The notes beneath the pieces are model-generated. The model saw nothing but the letters and a program-made list of their open reading frames with translations. It was not told the DNA's origin and ran no database searches. Source: JBQCHF01 sp051953655 (lineage in GTDB: Bacteria; Actinomycetota; Actinomycetes; Motilibacterales; Motilibacteraceae). From it: a stretch of DNA of 35,246 nt. Location of the stretch: NCBI GenBank assembly GCA_051953655.1, contig JBQCIO010000112.1:1-35246 (forward strand), given 5' to 3'. Shown piece by piece: positions 16,482 to 24,285 of this stretch (within the stretch, counting starts at the first letter, position 1; each line of letters begins with the position of its first letter). A program made the translations under genes and the position numbers.

Positions 16482-16723
16482 GAGCCCGGCGCAGCGGGCT
16501 CGCTCAGGTAGCCGGTCGCCGGGTCGATCTCGGCGAGGAAGTCGCGGACCTGCTGCTCCAGCTGCTCCCGGGTCAAGGGGTCCCGGGTCGAGGTCTGGCT
16601 GGTGAAGCCGTAGCCGGGGTTGGGCCCGGAGAGCCAGGTCAGGTCGTGGCGCCCCTCGCCACGATGGGTCAGCTCGAAGGTCTGCCCGTCGACCACGAGG
16701 CGCTCGGGCGGGTCCTGGCCCAC
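16451..16723 (-). CDS. Conserved-looking small hypothetical protein
   Basis: A 90-aa soluble protein, starting with GTG (MGQDPPERLVVDGQTFEL). The body reads as a small beta domain (THRGEGRHDLTWLSGPNPGYGF) followed by a helix REQLEQQVRDFLAEIDPATGYL. I do not recognise the family. It begins 4 bp after the stop of the 194-aa gene, so the two are likely co-transcribed. Its 3' end overlaps the aldo/keto reductase by 31 bp, a tail-to-tail overlap. Confidence 0.7.
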   Translation of the reverse strand: MGQDPPERLVVDGQTFELTHRGEGRHDLTWLSGPNPGYGFTSQTSTRDPLTREQLEQQVRDFLAEIDPATGYLSEPAAPGSYRTSEPGSG

Positions 16724-16727
16724 GCCC

Positions 16728-17312
16728 TCAGCCTTCGACGACCTCGTCCAGGCGCAGCAGCAGCCGGTCCTCGTCGACGTCGTCGAACGGGCCGTCGTAG
16801 ATCGTGTCGTCGTCGGCGGCCTCGGAGAGCACCCAGACCGTGCCTCCGACCGGCTCGAGCCCGGAGTCCTCGGCCACCTCGTCCAGCCCGTCGACGCCGA
16901 AGGTGTCGATGAGGGCGTAGACCGCCTGGCCGGCGGAGGTGACCTCGCCGTCCTCGGTCTCCTCGTCCTCGTCGGCGGTCCCGGACGCGGCCCGCTCGCC
17001 GGCGGCGAGCAGCTCCTCGACGTCGCGGACGGCGTAGTCGCGGCGCACGTAGACCCCGACCCGCGTCGGCACCTCGGTGCCCTCGACGACCTCGGACACC
17101 GGGGCGGCGGCGAACTCGAACGGGGTGACCTCCTCGTAGGCGTCGAAGAGGACGTCGTCGTAGTGCTCGGCCGCCTGCCGGACGGCGTCGTAGGCGCGCT
17201 GGACCGCCGGGTCCGCCTCCCCGGAGCGGTGCTCGCAGGCGGTGAGGTGCTCGGTGATGGCGGCGATCAGGGCCTCGGCGGCCGCGCGCACGGCAGCGGC
17301 GTCTGGGGACAT
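16728..17312 (-). CDS. Acidic hypothetical protein
   Basis: A 194-aa very acidic soluble protein. It begins with an alanine-rich helix (MSPDAAAVRAAAEALIAAI), continues with HYDDVLFDAYEEVTPFEF and VPTRVGVYVRRDYAV strands, then an acidic linker (ADEDEETEDGE) and ends DEDRLLLRLDEVVEG. Actinobacterial genomes carry similar primary structures annotated as hypothetical; I cannot assign a function. ATG at 17312 was chosen because the upstream extension reads as non-coding and runs into the divergent DUF5703 gene's promoter. Confidence 0.75.
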   Translation of the reverse strand: MSPDAAAVRAAAEALIAAITEHLTACEHRSGEADPAVQRAYDAVRQAAEHYDDVLFDAYEEVTPFEFAAAPVSEVVEGTEVPTRVGVYVRRDYAVRDVEELLAAGERAASGTADEDEETEDGEVTSAGQAVYALIDTFGVDGLDEVAEDSGLEPVGGTVWVLSEAADDDTIYDGPFDDVDEDRLLLRLDEVVEG

Positions 17313-17435
17313 GGCCAGCAACCTATGGCACCGCGGCGTGTGGAGCGAGAGGCTTACGGCCCGCAGCCGCCGCGCACCGTTGTCTCCGGCGCGCTTCGGC
17401 TCTGCCCACTGGTGGGCACGGGGCAAGATGGGGCG

Positions 17436-17621
17436 ATGACCGAGTACGAGGTGCGGCAGCTCTACCTGCCCCGCGGGACGGACCGCGGCGAGGCGCGGCG
17501 CCTGCTCACCGAGCACGCCGAGTACGGCCACTGGGAGCTCGCCCGGTTGCGGCTCTACCCGGACGGGAGCCGGCGCGTCTGGTTGCGCCGCCGGGTCATG
17601 CGCGTCGTGCGCACCGCCTGA
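17436..17621 (+). CDS. DUF5703 family small protein
   Basis: A 61-aa protein typical of DUF5703: MTEYEVRQLYLPRGTDRGEA, LLTEHAEYGHWELARLRL and DGSRRVWLRRRVMR. The C-terminal half is strongly basic. Function unknown; widespread and well conserved in actinobacteria. ATG with GGGG a few bases upstream. The REP-like palindrome that hosts the transposon begins 48 bp after its stop. Confidence 0.88.
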   Translation: MTEYEVRQLYLPRGTDRGEARRLLTEHAEYGHWELARLRLYPDGSRRVWLRRRVMRVVRTA

Positions 17622-17668
17622 CCGGTCCCCGCGGCTCGACCTCCGGTCCCGTGGGGCGAGGCCGCTTC

Positions 17669-17689
17669 GGAACGATCACGTCCCCGTGA
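17669..17689. repeat. REP-like palindrome, copy 2, left part (split by the transposon)
   Basis: GGAACGATCACG, TCCC and CGTGA: the left arm, loop and first part of the right arm of the palindrome. The rest (TCCTTCC) is found after the right end of the transposon at 24334-24340. Joining the flanks and removing one 14-bp copy restores a 28-bp hairpin. Confidence 0.9.
17676..17689. repeat. 14-bp target-site duplication, left copy
   Basis: TCACGTCCCCGTGA, identical to 24320-24333. It touches the left terminal inverted repeat directly. The sequence is itself a dyad (TCACG / CGTGA around TCCC), so the duplicated bases are the exact centre of the REP hairpin. Confidence 0.92.
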
Positions 17690-17724
17690 GTTCGGCTTCT
17701 AAGTTTGGTGAGTTTGGGCCAATG
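17690..17724 (+). repeat. Left terminal inverted repeat of the transposon
   Basis: The first 20 bp are identical to the right end in inverse orientation. Similarity goes on with one gap to about 35 bp: TTTGGGCCAATG here against TCTGGGCTAATG in the right end. The inner block may be a second transposase-binding segment. Confidence 0.92.
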
Positions 17725-18159
17725 AGCTTCACGCAGCGTGACGACGTGCCTCGTCGGGCGAGGGCGCTCGTTCAGGCTGACGCGTCCTCCCGCTCAACTG
17801 CTGGATGCCGCGTGGGCGGCGTGTCGCAGTCGACTGCCCCCCCCTTACGGTGAAAGTGAGGGGGTCCTGACGGAAGGTCCCCGGCTGAAGTGACGGAACC
17901 CCCGCGGGATGACCTGGTGGTATTCGTGCGGGGGGTTCTGTGCTGTCCGGGGAGGGTGAGTGCCGGGTCAGGCTGCGCGTGGCGATGTTGGAGCCGCGCG
18001 GGGCACCGCCCGGGCTTCCAGTTCGCCATTGCTGGCCAGCGCTTGGCCCGGGCCAGCCGACGCAGGGCCGCCCGGTGGGAGGACCTGGAGACCGGTGAGC
18101 CGTTCGAGGAGGGCTCCTGACGGCGAGGCCGTGAGTCACTCCTGGAGGGGGTGCAGTTC
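17725..18159. other. Left sub-terminal region of the transposon, no clear gene
   Basis: No convincing ORF. A 76-codon frame at 17890-18120 (ending RAARWEDLETGEPFEEGS) has some protein-like composition at its end but starts inside a hairpin and I do not trust it. Two hairpins are visible: CCCCCTTAC / GTGAGGGGG around 17840-17864 (9-bp stem, one G-T pair) and GAACCCCCGC / GCGGGGGGTTC around 17897-17939. They may insulate the passenger genes from outside transcription or be part of the 5' leader of the cold-shock-like gene. Confidence 0.5.
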
Positions 18160-18456
18160 ATGATCGACTCAGTGGTCCGCGAGTGGCACGACGAGCTCGG
18201 GTGGGGCGTGCTGGACTCGGAGCAGACGCCGGGTGGCTGCTGGGTGCACTTCTCGGTGATCGAGGGAGAGGGGTACGCCTCGCTCTCGGGCGTGGACATG
18301 GTGCTGCTGGACTACGAGCCGGCCCAGCAGGACGGCTACGCCTATCGGGCAGTGAGGGTCCTCGTGCCTGGGCGTGCGCCGGGTGCCGGCACTACCGTCG
18401 AGGGTCCCTCGGCCGCCTACCGCAGCACTCTGCACGTGGAGTGGGACCAGCCATAG
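18160..18456 (+). CDS. Cold-shock-domain-like protein (transposon passenger)
   Basis: A 98-aa protein whose first 70 residues follow the actinobacterial variant of the cold-shock fold: MIDSVVREWHDELGWGVLDS (consensus GTVREWHDEEGWGVID), GGCWVHFSVIEGEGY (the RNP2-like H-F-S segment), then VLLDYEPAQQDGYAYRAVRV. The C-terminal 30 residues are unrelated and end in TLHVEWDQP. It probably binds single-stranded nucleic acid in the cytosol. ATG at 18160 was preferred to the in-frame GTG at 18151 because GGAGGGG ends 9 nt before it. It lies inside the transposon, upstream of the 233-aa gene by 63 bp in the same direction. Confidence 0.8.
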   Translation: MIDSVVREWHDELGWGVLDSEQTPGGCWVHFSVIEGEGYASLSGVDMVLLDYEPAQQDGYAYRAVRVLVPGRAPGAGTTVEGPSAAYRSTLHVEWDQP

Positions 18457-18519
18457 CCCGCGCGGGAGGCCCGTGACGCCTGGGGCGGGCAGCAGCGGCA
18501 CGACAGGAGGAGGACGGGA

Positions 18520-19221
18520 ATGGGGGAGCTGGACCTCGTCACGCTCGGCGGCGTCGACATCGAGCCGGCGTTGCTGGAGGGCCCCGGCGTTCCGCTGGCC
18601 GAGCTGCCGGTGCCCGACGACGTCGACGACACCCTCCTTCCGGAAGACCGGGTGGAGCTGCCGGTCGAGGGCTGGCGGCAGGTTCACGACGTCAGGCCCG
18701 GGCACGACCGCTGGATCCAGACCACCTTCGCCGCGCCCCGGGACGGCGGCTGGGCCCTGCTCTGTCTCGTCGTCCGAGCTGACGGTCGGAGCATCCTCAG
18801 CGGCGACCCGGGCCCGGTCGTGCCCCGTCCCGGCCGGCCTGCCCGACGCGCGGGCCTCGCGCTGCGGTGGCGACCCGATCGCGCGCTGGCCGCCCTCGCC
18901 GGCGAGCCGGCGACTCTCACCATCACCCTCACGAACGGGACTGACCGCTCGTGGACGGCTGACCCGCGGGACAGCGGCTTCGTGCACGCCGGCCTGCTGG
19001 CTGCCGACGGGACGGCGCTCCACCAGGGCTGGTTCGCCCACGCGCCGTTGCGTCACCAGCTTGAGGACCTCGGCCCGCACCGGTCGATGAAGCTGCCGGT
19101 GCACGTCAACGACGGCGAGTTCGACGTCCCACCCGGCTCCTACCGGCTGGTCGCCTGGCTGCCGTCACTGGACCTGCGCTCGGACGAGCTCGAGCTCACC
19201 CTGCCGATACGGCCGGAGTGA
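18520..19221 (+). CDS. Hypothetical protein, 233 aa (transposon passenger)
   Basis: A soluble acidic protein with no signal peptide. The N-terminal 60 residues are rich in Leu/Val/Asp/Pro (PVPDDVDDTLLPEDRVELP). The C-terminal half looks like an immunoglobulin-like beta sandwich: PATLTITLTNGTDRSWTADPRDSGF, then PLRHQLEDLGPHRSMKLPVHV and PPGSYRLVAWLPSLDLRSDELELTLPI, similar in layout to domains of the BsuPI proteinase-inhibitor kind; this is a fold impression, not a match. ATG with an excellent GGAGGAGG site. Same direction as the cold-shock-like gene, 63 bp away, perhaps one transcript. Function unknown. Confidence 0.75.
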   Translation: MGELDLVTLGGVDIEPALLEGPGVPLAELPVPDDVDDTLLPEDRVELPVEGWRQVHDVRPGHDRWIQTTFAAPRDGGWALLCLVVRADGRSILSGDPGPVVPRPGRPARRAGLALRWRPDRALAALAGEPATLTITLTNGTDRSWTADPRDSGFVHAGLLAADGTALHQGWFAHAPLRHQLEDLGPHRSMKLPVHVNDGEFDVPPGSYRLVAWLPSLDLRSDELELTLPIRPE

Positions 19222-19384
19222 CCTGCGAAGCGGACCCGACGCGGCGGCGGGAAACCGTCGCGGTGGCGGACTCCGGCCCTGAGCGCGCCGCTTGGCCCTG
19301 GTGCGGCCTGGACTTGACCCGTGGATGGCGGCCGGTGCGAGAGATGCTGTGCGACTTAGGGGCAGTGCGGCACAGTAGCGTCCT

Positions 19385-19789
19385 ATGACGCCCAGGCATG
19401 CCGCCTTCGCTGCGCTCGCTTTAGTGGCCCTCGTGGGCTGCAGCTCGACCGGCGCTGCGGCGTCCCTCCCGCGTGACGCCTCGGCTTTGTCAGTCGTAGA
19501 CGCCTACCTCACCGACGTGGCGTCGAAAGACTGCGGCTCAGCGCAGCACGTCGCCGCAGCGACGTTTACCCGCTCGAACGGCGACATCTGCGGAGCAGTC
19601 AAGCTCACGGCCTACTCGGTCGATGCCGAGCCGAGGTCTTCCTCGCCAGGAAACGTCGTGTTCACCGCGCACATCACCGTTCGGGGCGGCAGCGCCAGCG
19701 GTTTCTCGTCTGGCCGCACCCTCTGGTTCCTGTCCCTCGAGCGTCAGGACGGCCAGTGGAAGTTGACCGGTGGTGGCTCGGGGCCGTGA
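19385..19789 (+). CDS. Small secreted lipoprotein (transposon passenger)
   Basis: A 134-aa predicted lipoprotein: MTPRHAAFAALALVALVGC gives a short n-region, a hydrophobic core and lipobox LVGC with C19 as the lipid-bearing cysteine. The mature part has a cystatin/NTF2-like pattern, with a helix VVDAYLTDVASKDC, a Cys pair (CGSAQH.., DICGAV), then strands VVFTAHITVRG and LWFLSLERQDGQWKLTGGG, as in small DUF4878-like lipoproteins whose last strand reads DGQWKL. ATG start. Lies in the transposon 163 bp after the 233-aa gene. Its role is unknown; extracellular immunity or envelope modification are possibilities only. Confidence 0.78.
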   Translation: MTPRHAAFAALALVALVGCSSTGAAASLPRDASALSVVDAYLTDVASKDCGSAQHVAAATFTRSNGDICGAVKLTAYSVDAEPRSSSPGNVVFTAHITVRGGSASGFSSGRTLWFLSLERQDGQWKLTGGGSGP

Positions 19790-19911
19790 CGCTGTCGGTG
19801 AACGAAGCGTCGGGCCGAGCGGGTGCCGTTCCCGGGCACTGGTAGCTGCGACTCGAGCCGCGGCACCGGCAGCTGGACGACGTGGTCCGGCCACTGGCTG
19901 AGCGGGTCCTT

Positions 19912-20007
19912 GCACCGCAACCGTTGACGTCGCCGCGACGGTCTGCCGCTGAGTCCGTCACACACGAACCGTCCGGCCTCGTGCCAGCACGGACAGTCCG
20001 GTGGGCA
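19912..20007 (-). pseudogene. Fragment resembling the zinc-ribbon N-terminus of a related transposase
   Basis: The minus strand encodes CPPDCPCWHEAGRF, a DG pair and RRRQRLRC, and continues with HVVQLPVPRLE. This pattern (CP..H..G..V..DG..., RRQR.RC, then HV..PLPR) is how the zinc-binding N-termini of the transposase family seen at 22127-24223 read (CPNPLHRGSRVKADG with QQFRC; and CPEHGH with RRQRYRC). No full ORF of transposase size follows it. It may be the leftover of a second, older transposase inside this element. The similarity is by eye, and chance is possible. Confidence 0.4.
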
Positions 20008-20046
20008 GGTGCCTCGACACCAAGCCGCCTGCGGGCGCAGGCTTAC

Positions 20047-20439
20047 ATGAAGAGCGTGGGTGACGGGGTCAAGCGCGTTCTCGTGGGCGTGGTCGGCCCG
20101 GGTGCTGAGCACGCGGGGGCGCGGGCGGCCTACCAGCGGGCAACGAGCGCGCTCCCGCGGGGCGGACTGGTGCGCCCTGAATCTGCTGCGCGCATTGCCG
20201 AGCTCGCTCAGGCCGCGCGAGATGCCAACCGGCGACTGGTGGCGGTGTGCCGTGACCCGATAGAGCGGGACCGGCTGCGTCAGGACTGGGACGGCCTGTC
20301 GAGCCTGCTTCGAGCCGCGCGCCGTGTCGGCGGTTTCGGCACCGACGAGGGTGAGGGCGGGGTGCGCGAGCCGCGAGGTCCTGGACCGGGCGGCCCCGCC
20401 TGGTCCGCCGCAGCTGAGGCGGAGCCCAGGACGCATTGA
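20047..20439 (+). CDS. Possible small helical protein
   Basis: A 130-aa candidate starting MKSVGDGVKRVLVGVVGPG, with a convincing helical middle (ESAARIAELAQAARDANRRL and IERDRLRQDWDGLSSLLRAARRV) and a Gly/Pro-rich end. The 3' 160 bp overlap the disordered tail of the exonuclease gene on the other strand. It has no clear ribosome site. Either this or the exonuclease tail is probably an unselected extension. No family recognised. Confidence 0.35.
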   Translation: MKSVGDGVKRVLVGVVGPGAEHAGARAAYQRATSALPRGGLVRPESAARIAELAQAARDANRRLVAVCRDPIERDRLRQDWDGLSSLLRAARRVGGFGTDEGEGGVREPRGPGPGGPAWSAAAEAEPRTH

Positions 20440-22130
20440 CCAGGCCGCGCAGACGTCGGCGCGGAAGCCGGCGGCCGGAACTGGGCAAGGCTGAAGCGGA
20501 GGCGCACAGGCCGGTCCTGGGGGCTGGTGTGCCCCTTGCGGGCCGGTGTGTTGGCTCGCCGTGCAGCCGCCTCGGCAGCGCGCTGGGCTGCGACCTGACG
20601 GGCGGCGACGGCGTCGCGTAGGTCGCGTAGGTCGTCCCAGGCGGTGTCGCTGCTGCCGTTGCGGGCGGCGAGGGTCTGTTCGAGCAGAGCGCGGGCTTGG
20701 TCGCGGTCGCCGTCGCGTTCGGCGGTGAGGGCGAGCACGCGAGTGAGCTTGGGGTGGGTGACCCGGGCGGCGACCGAGCTGGTGGCGACCTCGCGAGCCC
20801 GGCGGGGTGCGCTGGTGGAGCTCATCTCGTACAGCAGCCAGACGATGTTCCCGGCCAGCTCGACGTGGCCGGCGTCGATGAGCTGGTCCAGGCGGCCGCC
20901 GGGGGCGAGCCAGGCGGGGTCGCCGGCGGCGTTGCGCTTCTGCCGTGAGCCCAGCAGCAGCATCGCGGCGGTGCTCTGCCAGGTGTCGGCGGGGCAGCCG
21001 CGCCCGGCCCGGCAGGGCGCGCACGCGTCCGGCGGGGCATGCGGGCTGCGCTCCGGGTCGTAGGGGCGCGGGTCGGGGCAGCGGACGACCTGGGCCAGCC
21101 GTGGGGCCCAGGTGTCCAGCCACGCGCTGGCGGTGTCGGTGCCCACCACGTGCGGGAGCAGGTTCAGGGCGGCACCGAGGGCGGTGTTCGCCCGCGTGTT
21201 CTCCCCGGCCTCGTGGTGCGCCTGACACCGCTCGAGCAGCTCGTCAACGAACAGCTGGCGGGCGCCCGGTTCGCGCACTGCCTCGGTCTTGGCCTGCAGC
21301 CCGGGGCAGCGCAGTTGCACGCACTCGACAGCTCCGGCCAGCCACGCCTGCCGCGCTGCCGCGCTGCGCAGGGCGCCCTTGCCGCGGCCGGCGCGGTGGG
21401 TCGACTCGTGCTCGCGGCTGCGGTCCACGAACAGGTAGCCGGCCTTGCCGGGGTCGCGCATCGCCAGCGCGGCCCGGTGGTCACCCACCCGCGGCAGCGG
21501 CAGCAGCGCACCGGTCTCGGGGTGCGGCGCGCGCAGGTCGGTGACGCCCTGGGCGGCGGCGGTGCGCAGCAGCGCCCGCAGCAGCCGGGTCGTGTCGGCG
21601 GCGTCGCTGGCCGCGTCGTGGTGGCGGGTCAGGGCCAGCCCGTAGTGCTCCAGCAGGGTGCCGAGGCGGTGGTTGGGCACCGGCAGGCGCACCCAGCGGG
21701 CCAGGGCGATGGTGTCCAGCACCGGCAGGTCCTGGGGCAGGGACCGGCCGGCGCGTCCGAACTCCAGGTGCAGGCTGCTCACGTCGAACCGCGCGTTCTG
21801 CGCGACCAGCACCACCTGCTCGCCGGCACCGGCGCTCAGCGCCTGCTCAAGCTCGCCGATGTGGTCAGCGAACGGGGCAGCGGCGTGCTCGGCCAGGGTC
21901 TGGGCGGTGATGTGGTGCAGGCGGCTGTTCTCGATAGGCACGCCGGGGTCGACGAACCGGGCCTGCGGCGCGGGGACCGGGTGGGCCGGGTCGGGGTCCA
22001 TGCGCCAGTGGCGCACGGCCCAGGCCAGCACATGCCGGCCGGTGTCACTGTCGGTGGTCTCCACGTCGACCACGACGAACCGGATGCCATGGGTCAGCGC
22101 GAACAGGTTCAGGTCCTCGTGCGCTTTCAC
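20280..22130 (-). CDS. DEDDh (DnaQ/RNase T-like) exonuclease, transposon-encoded
   Basis: A 616-aa protein with an N-terminal 3'-5' exonuclease domain of about 190 residues. Exo I: FVVVDVETTDSDTG (D22, E24); Exo II: VLVAQNARFDVSSL (D116); Exo III: LTRHHDAASDAADTTRLL (H171, D176), giving the complete DEDDh set. Then an all-helical part of about 300 residues holding cysteines C351, C370, C373 and C379 (CAPCRAGRGC), perhaps a zinc site, TPR-like helices (ARVTHPKLTRVLALTAERDGDRDQARALLEQTL), and a disordered Pro/Ala/Ser tail from about 525 that may be read-through. The GTG start at 22130 overlaps the transposase stop (GTGA) with GGGAGG 8 nt upstream, so the two proteins are made together. Role in transposition (end trimming, gap processing, or target regulation) is inference; a general repair nuclease carried as cargo is the alternative. 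Confidence 0.88.
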   Translation of the reverse strand: MKAHEDLNLFALTHGIRFVVVDVETTDSDTGRHVLAWAVRHWRMDPDPAHPVPAPQARFVDPGVPIENSRLHHITAQTLAEHAAAPFADHIGELEQALSAGAGEQVVLVAQNARFDVSSLHLEFGRAGRSLPQDLPVLDTIALARWVRLPVPNHRLGTLLEHYGLALTRHHDAASDAADTTRLLRALLRTAAAQGVTDLRAPHPETGALLPLPRVGDHRAALAMRDPGKAGYLFVDRSREHESTHRAGRGKGALRSAAARQAWLAGAVECVQLRCPGLQAKTEAVREPGARQLFVDELLERCQAHHEAGENTRANTALGAALNLLPHVVGTDTASAWLDTWAPRLAQVVRCPDPRPYDPERSPHAPPDACAPCRAGRGCPADTWQSTAAMLLLGSRQKRNAAGDPAWLAPGGRLDQLIDAGHVELAGNIVWLLYEMSSTSAPRRAREVATSSVAARVTHPKLTRVLALTAERDGDRDQARALLEQTLAARNGSSDTAWDDLRDLRDAVAARQVAAQRAAEAAARRANTPARKGHTSPQDRPVRLRFSLAQFRPPASAPTSARPGQCVLGSASAAADQAGPPGPGPRGSRTPPSPSSVPKPPTRRAARSRLDRPSQS

Positions 22131-24223
22131 CCCTGACCTCCCTTCCGTGGCTGGGGAACCGGCGTGGACACGGCGCTGCCCGCTCGCTTCGCGGATGCTG
22201 CCGGAGCTGGGTTCGGCGCGGGCGCGGCAAGGGGCAGGTTGGCGGCGGTGCGTCGCTTGGTCCTGGCGCCGCCGGTCCGCCCGGCGGTGACCAGGCCGCG
22301 GGCGGTGACCAGCTCGGCGATGAGGTCGCGGTCGCGCAGGGTGGAGTAGGTCGCCGGGAACGGGGGCTGGGGGTCGGCCACCACCCGGCCGGCCGCGCCC
22401 CACCCGCCGCGGGACTCGCTGTCGGCGCGCAGCTGGCGGGCGACCTCGGGCAGGTCGTCGAACAGGCCGTGGTCGCGGCACACGGCCAGGTCGAACAGGG
22501 CCGCGCAGCGCTCCAGGTTGGTGAAGGCGTGCGAGCGCCCGGCGAGCATCTTCTGGGCGCGTGCGCGCAGCACCGCCTCGAACCCGCCGGTGGACACCGG
22601 AACGGCCGGGTAGGCGGCCAGGTGCGGCAGCGCGGCGGCCAGCTCGGGTTCGTAGCGGGACCGCTGGGTGGCCACGGCGCTCGGGTCCAGGCCGAGCTCG
22701 TCCATCGCGGTGGCCAGGTCGTCCCACCAGCGGCTCCACCCGGGCGCGCCCCGTTCGCGCAGGCGGCCGGCGGACAGGTCCAGCAGCAGCCGGCTCAGCC
22801 GCGGGTGCAGGGCGGGCCCCTCGTCGGTGAAGACCAGCGCACCGGGCCCGGACCGCTTGGTCAGGGCCTCGGTGATGTTGTGCTGGATGTGCCAGAGCGA
22901 GGGCACCAGCACGGTAGTGCGGAAGAACTTCTCGATGGCCCGGCGCAAGCCGGTGCCGGCGTCGGCCAGGACGAACTCGGGCTCGTGCTCTCCGGGCACG
23001 TAGCCGAGCTCGTCGAGCAGCAGCAGCCAGCTGTCGGCCTCGTTCGTGGCGAACCCGCGCAGCAGCCGCAGCTGGGTGCGCGGGCGCGGCGTCTGGTCCT
23101 GGTGGCCGTCCGGGGCCACCTCCCAGGTCACAGTGCCGGCGGCGAGCACGAAGTAGGTCCGCCGGTAGGTCCGACGGCCGCCGTCGTTGACCTGGCCCGA
23201 CTGGTAGGGCAGGTCGTCCAGCAGCAGCACCGACGGGCGCCCGTCGGAGACCCGGGCCGGACCGTCGAGCGCAGCCCGGCGGGCGGCCTCGGCACGTGCC
23301 CGCTCCATCAGCCGGTGGTGCAGCGGCTCCCACAGCACCCCGGAGTAGGCGGCGGTCCAGTCCGCCGCGGTGTGCCAGCGCGCCTGGGCCCTGGCCGAGG
23401 CCGGCGAGGGCGTACGTCGACGCGGCAGCGGGGCGCCGGTGGCATCCACGCGCCGTCGGCGCTGGTAGCTGCGGCTGGGCGGCAGCGGCGCGGCCAGCTG
23501 CTCCGGTGGCTCCAGCCCGCGCGGGTTCACCCCGCGGGCGCGCAGCTCGGCCCGCCAGGCCAGCACCGCCGCCCGGCGGTCCTTCTCGGCCTGGGACAGC
23601 TTCGCGGCCCGGGTGCGGCGGCGGCCGGTCAGCTGCCACGCCCACTGGCTCACCGACGCGTACGACTGGCCCTCGGCCAGCTTGGACAGGCCCTCGGCGA
23701 CCACCGCCAACGGCCACGTCGTGGCCCGCGCCACCAGCGGCTCACCCTTGTGGACCCCGCGCAGCTCCCCGCAGTGCTCGCACTGGTGCTCCCCGACGTG
23801 CACGTGCTCGCGGGCCAGCTGAGGGGTGAAGTAGTGGAACGCCTTGCCCAGGGCCTGAAGGTCTTCGGGCCGCCTCGGTGAGCAGCGGTATCGCTGCCGG
23901 CGCGGCTCCCCGCGCCGGGCGGCATAGCTGCCCCAGCGCACGATGTCGCCCCTGTGCCCGTGCTCCGGGCACCCGGGCGGGCGGCCCGCGGCGGCGAACA
24001 GCAGGTCCTGCTCTCGCTGCGCCGTGTCCTCGCTCTCGGCGGCCGCGGCGGCGACCAACACCGAGAACGCGTGCCGGCTGCCGTCGATGGGAGTGCAGCG
24101 GAACTGCTGCACCAACCCCGCCGACGAGCGGCGCTTCCCGTCGGCCTTGACTCGAGAACCGCGGTGCAGCGGGTTCGGGCACGCGACCGCAGCGATGACG
24201 CTCTTGCGTCCGGGCCTGGGCAC
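22127..24223 (-). CDS. Large DDE transposase-like protein with N-terminal zinc ribbons
   Basis: A 698-aa protein. N-terminus: two or three Cys/His clusters, C15..H20..C43 (CPNPLH, QQFRC), C85/H88..C114 (CPEHGH, RRQRYRC) and C148/C151 (CEHC), as in DNA-binding ends of IS transposases. A helix-turn-helix-like region follows at about 170-235 (EGLSKLAEGQSYASVSQWAWQLTG). Catalytic core: LLLDDLPY (D336/D337), EFVLADAGTGLRRAI (D421) with the companion LWHIQHNI (H445, N449), an inserted helical part, and STGGFEAVLRARAQKML (E549), laid out like Mutator/IS256-type DDE enzymes with their (T/S)...E strand. GTG start with GAGGGG upstream, 96 bp inside the right end of the transposon. The tail is Pro/Ala/basic. 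The reading as transposase rests on motif order plus position in an element with clean ends. Confidence 0.82.
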   Translation of the reverse strand: MPRPGRKSVIAAVACPNPLHRGSRVKADGKRRSSAGLVQQFRCTPIDGSRHAFSVLVAAAAAESEDTAQREQDLLFAAAGRPPGCPEHGHRGDIVRWGSYAARRGEPRRQRYRCSPRRPEDLQALGKAFHYFTPQLAREHVHVGEHQCEHCGELRGVHKGEPLVARATTWPLAVVAEGLSKLAEGQSYASVSQWAWQLTGRRRTRAAKLSQAEKDRRAAVLAWRAELRARGVNPRGLEPPEQLAAPLPPSRSYQRRRRVDATGAPLPRRRTPSPASARAQARWHTAADWTAAYSGVLWEPLHHRLMERARAEAARRAALDGPARVSDGRPSVLLLDDLPYQSGQVNDGGRRTYRRTYFVLAAGTVTWEVAPDGHQDQTPRPRTQLRLLRGFATNEADSWLLLLDELGYVPGEHEPEFVLADAGTGLRRAIEKFFRTTVLVPSLWHIQHNITEALTKRSGPGALVFTDEGPALHPRLSRLLLDLSAGRLRERGAPGWSRWWDDLATAMDELGLDPSAVATQRSRYEPELAAALPHLAAYPAVPVSTGGFEAVLRARAQKMLAGRSHAFTNLERCAALFDLAVCRDHGLFDDLPEVARQLRADSESRGGWGAAGRVVADPQPPFPATYSTLRDRDLIAELVTARGLVTAGRTGGARTKRRTAANLPLAAPAPNPAPAASAKRAGSAVSTPVPQPRKGGQG

Positions 24224-24285
24224 AGGCGGCTACCCCTCACAGAGAGTGACCAGCACCCTTACTGTGTCGGTCGCCGAGCGCCCTG

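Noticed and set aside
17772..18299. A 175-codon minus-strand frame at the left end of the transposon
   Set aside because: Ser/Arg/Pro/His-rich without motif, and it lies antisense to the cold-shock-like gene and across hairpins.
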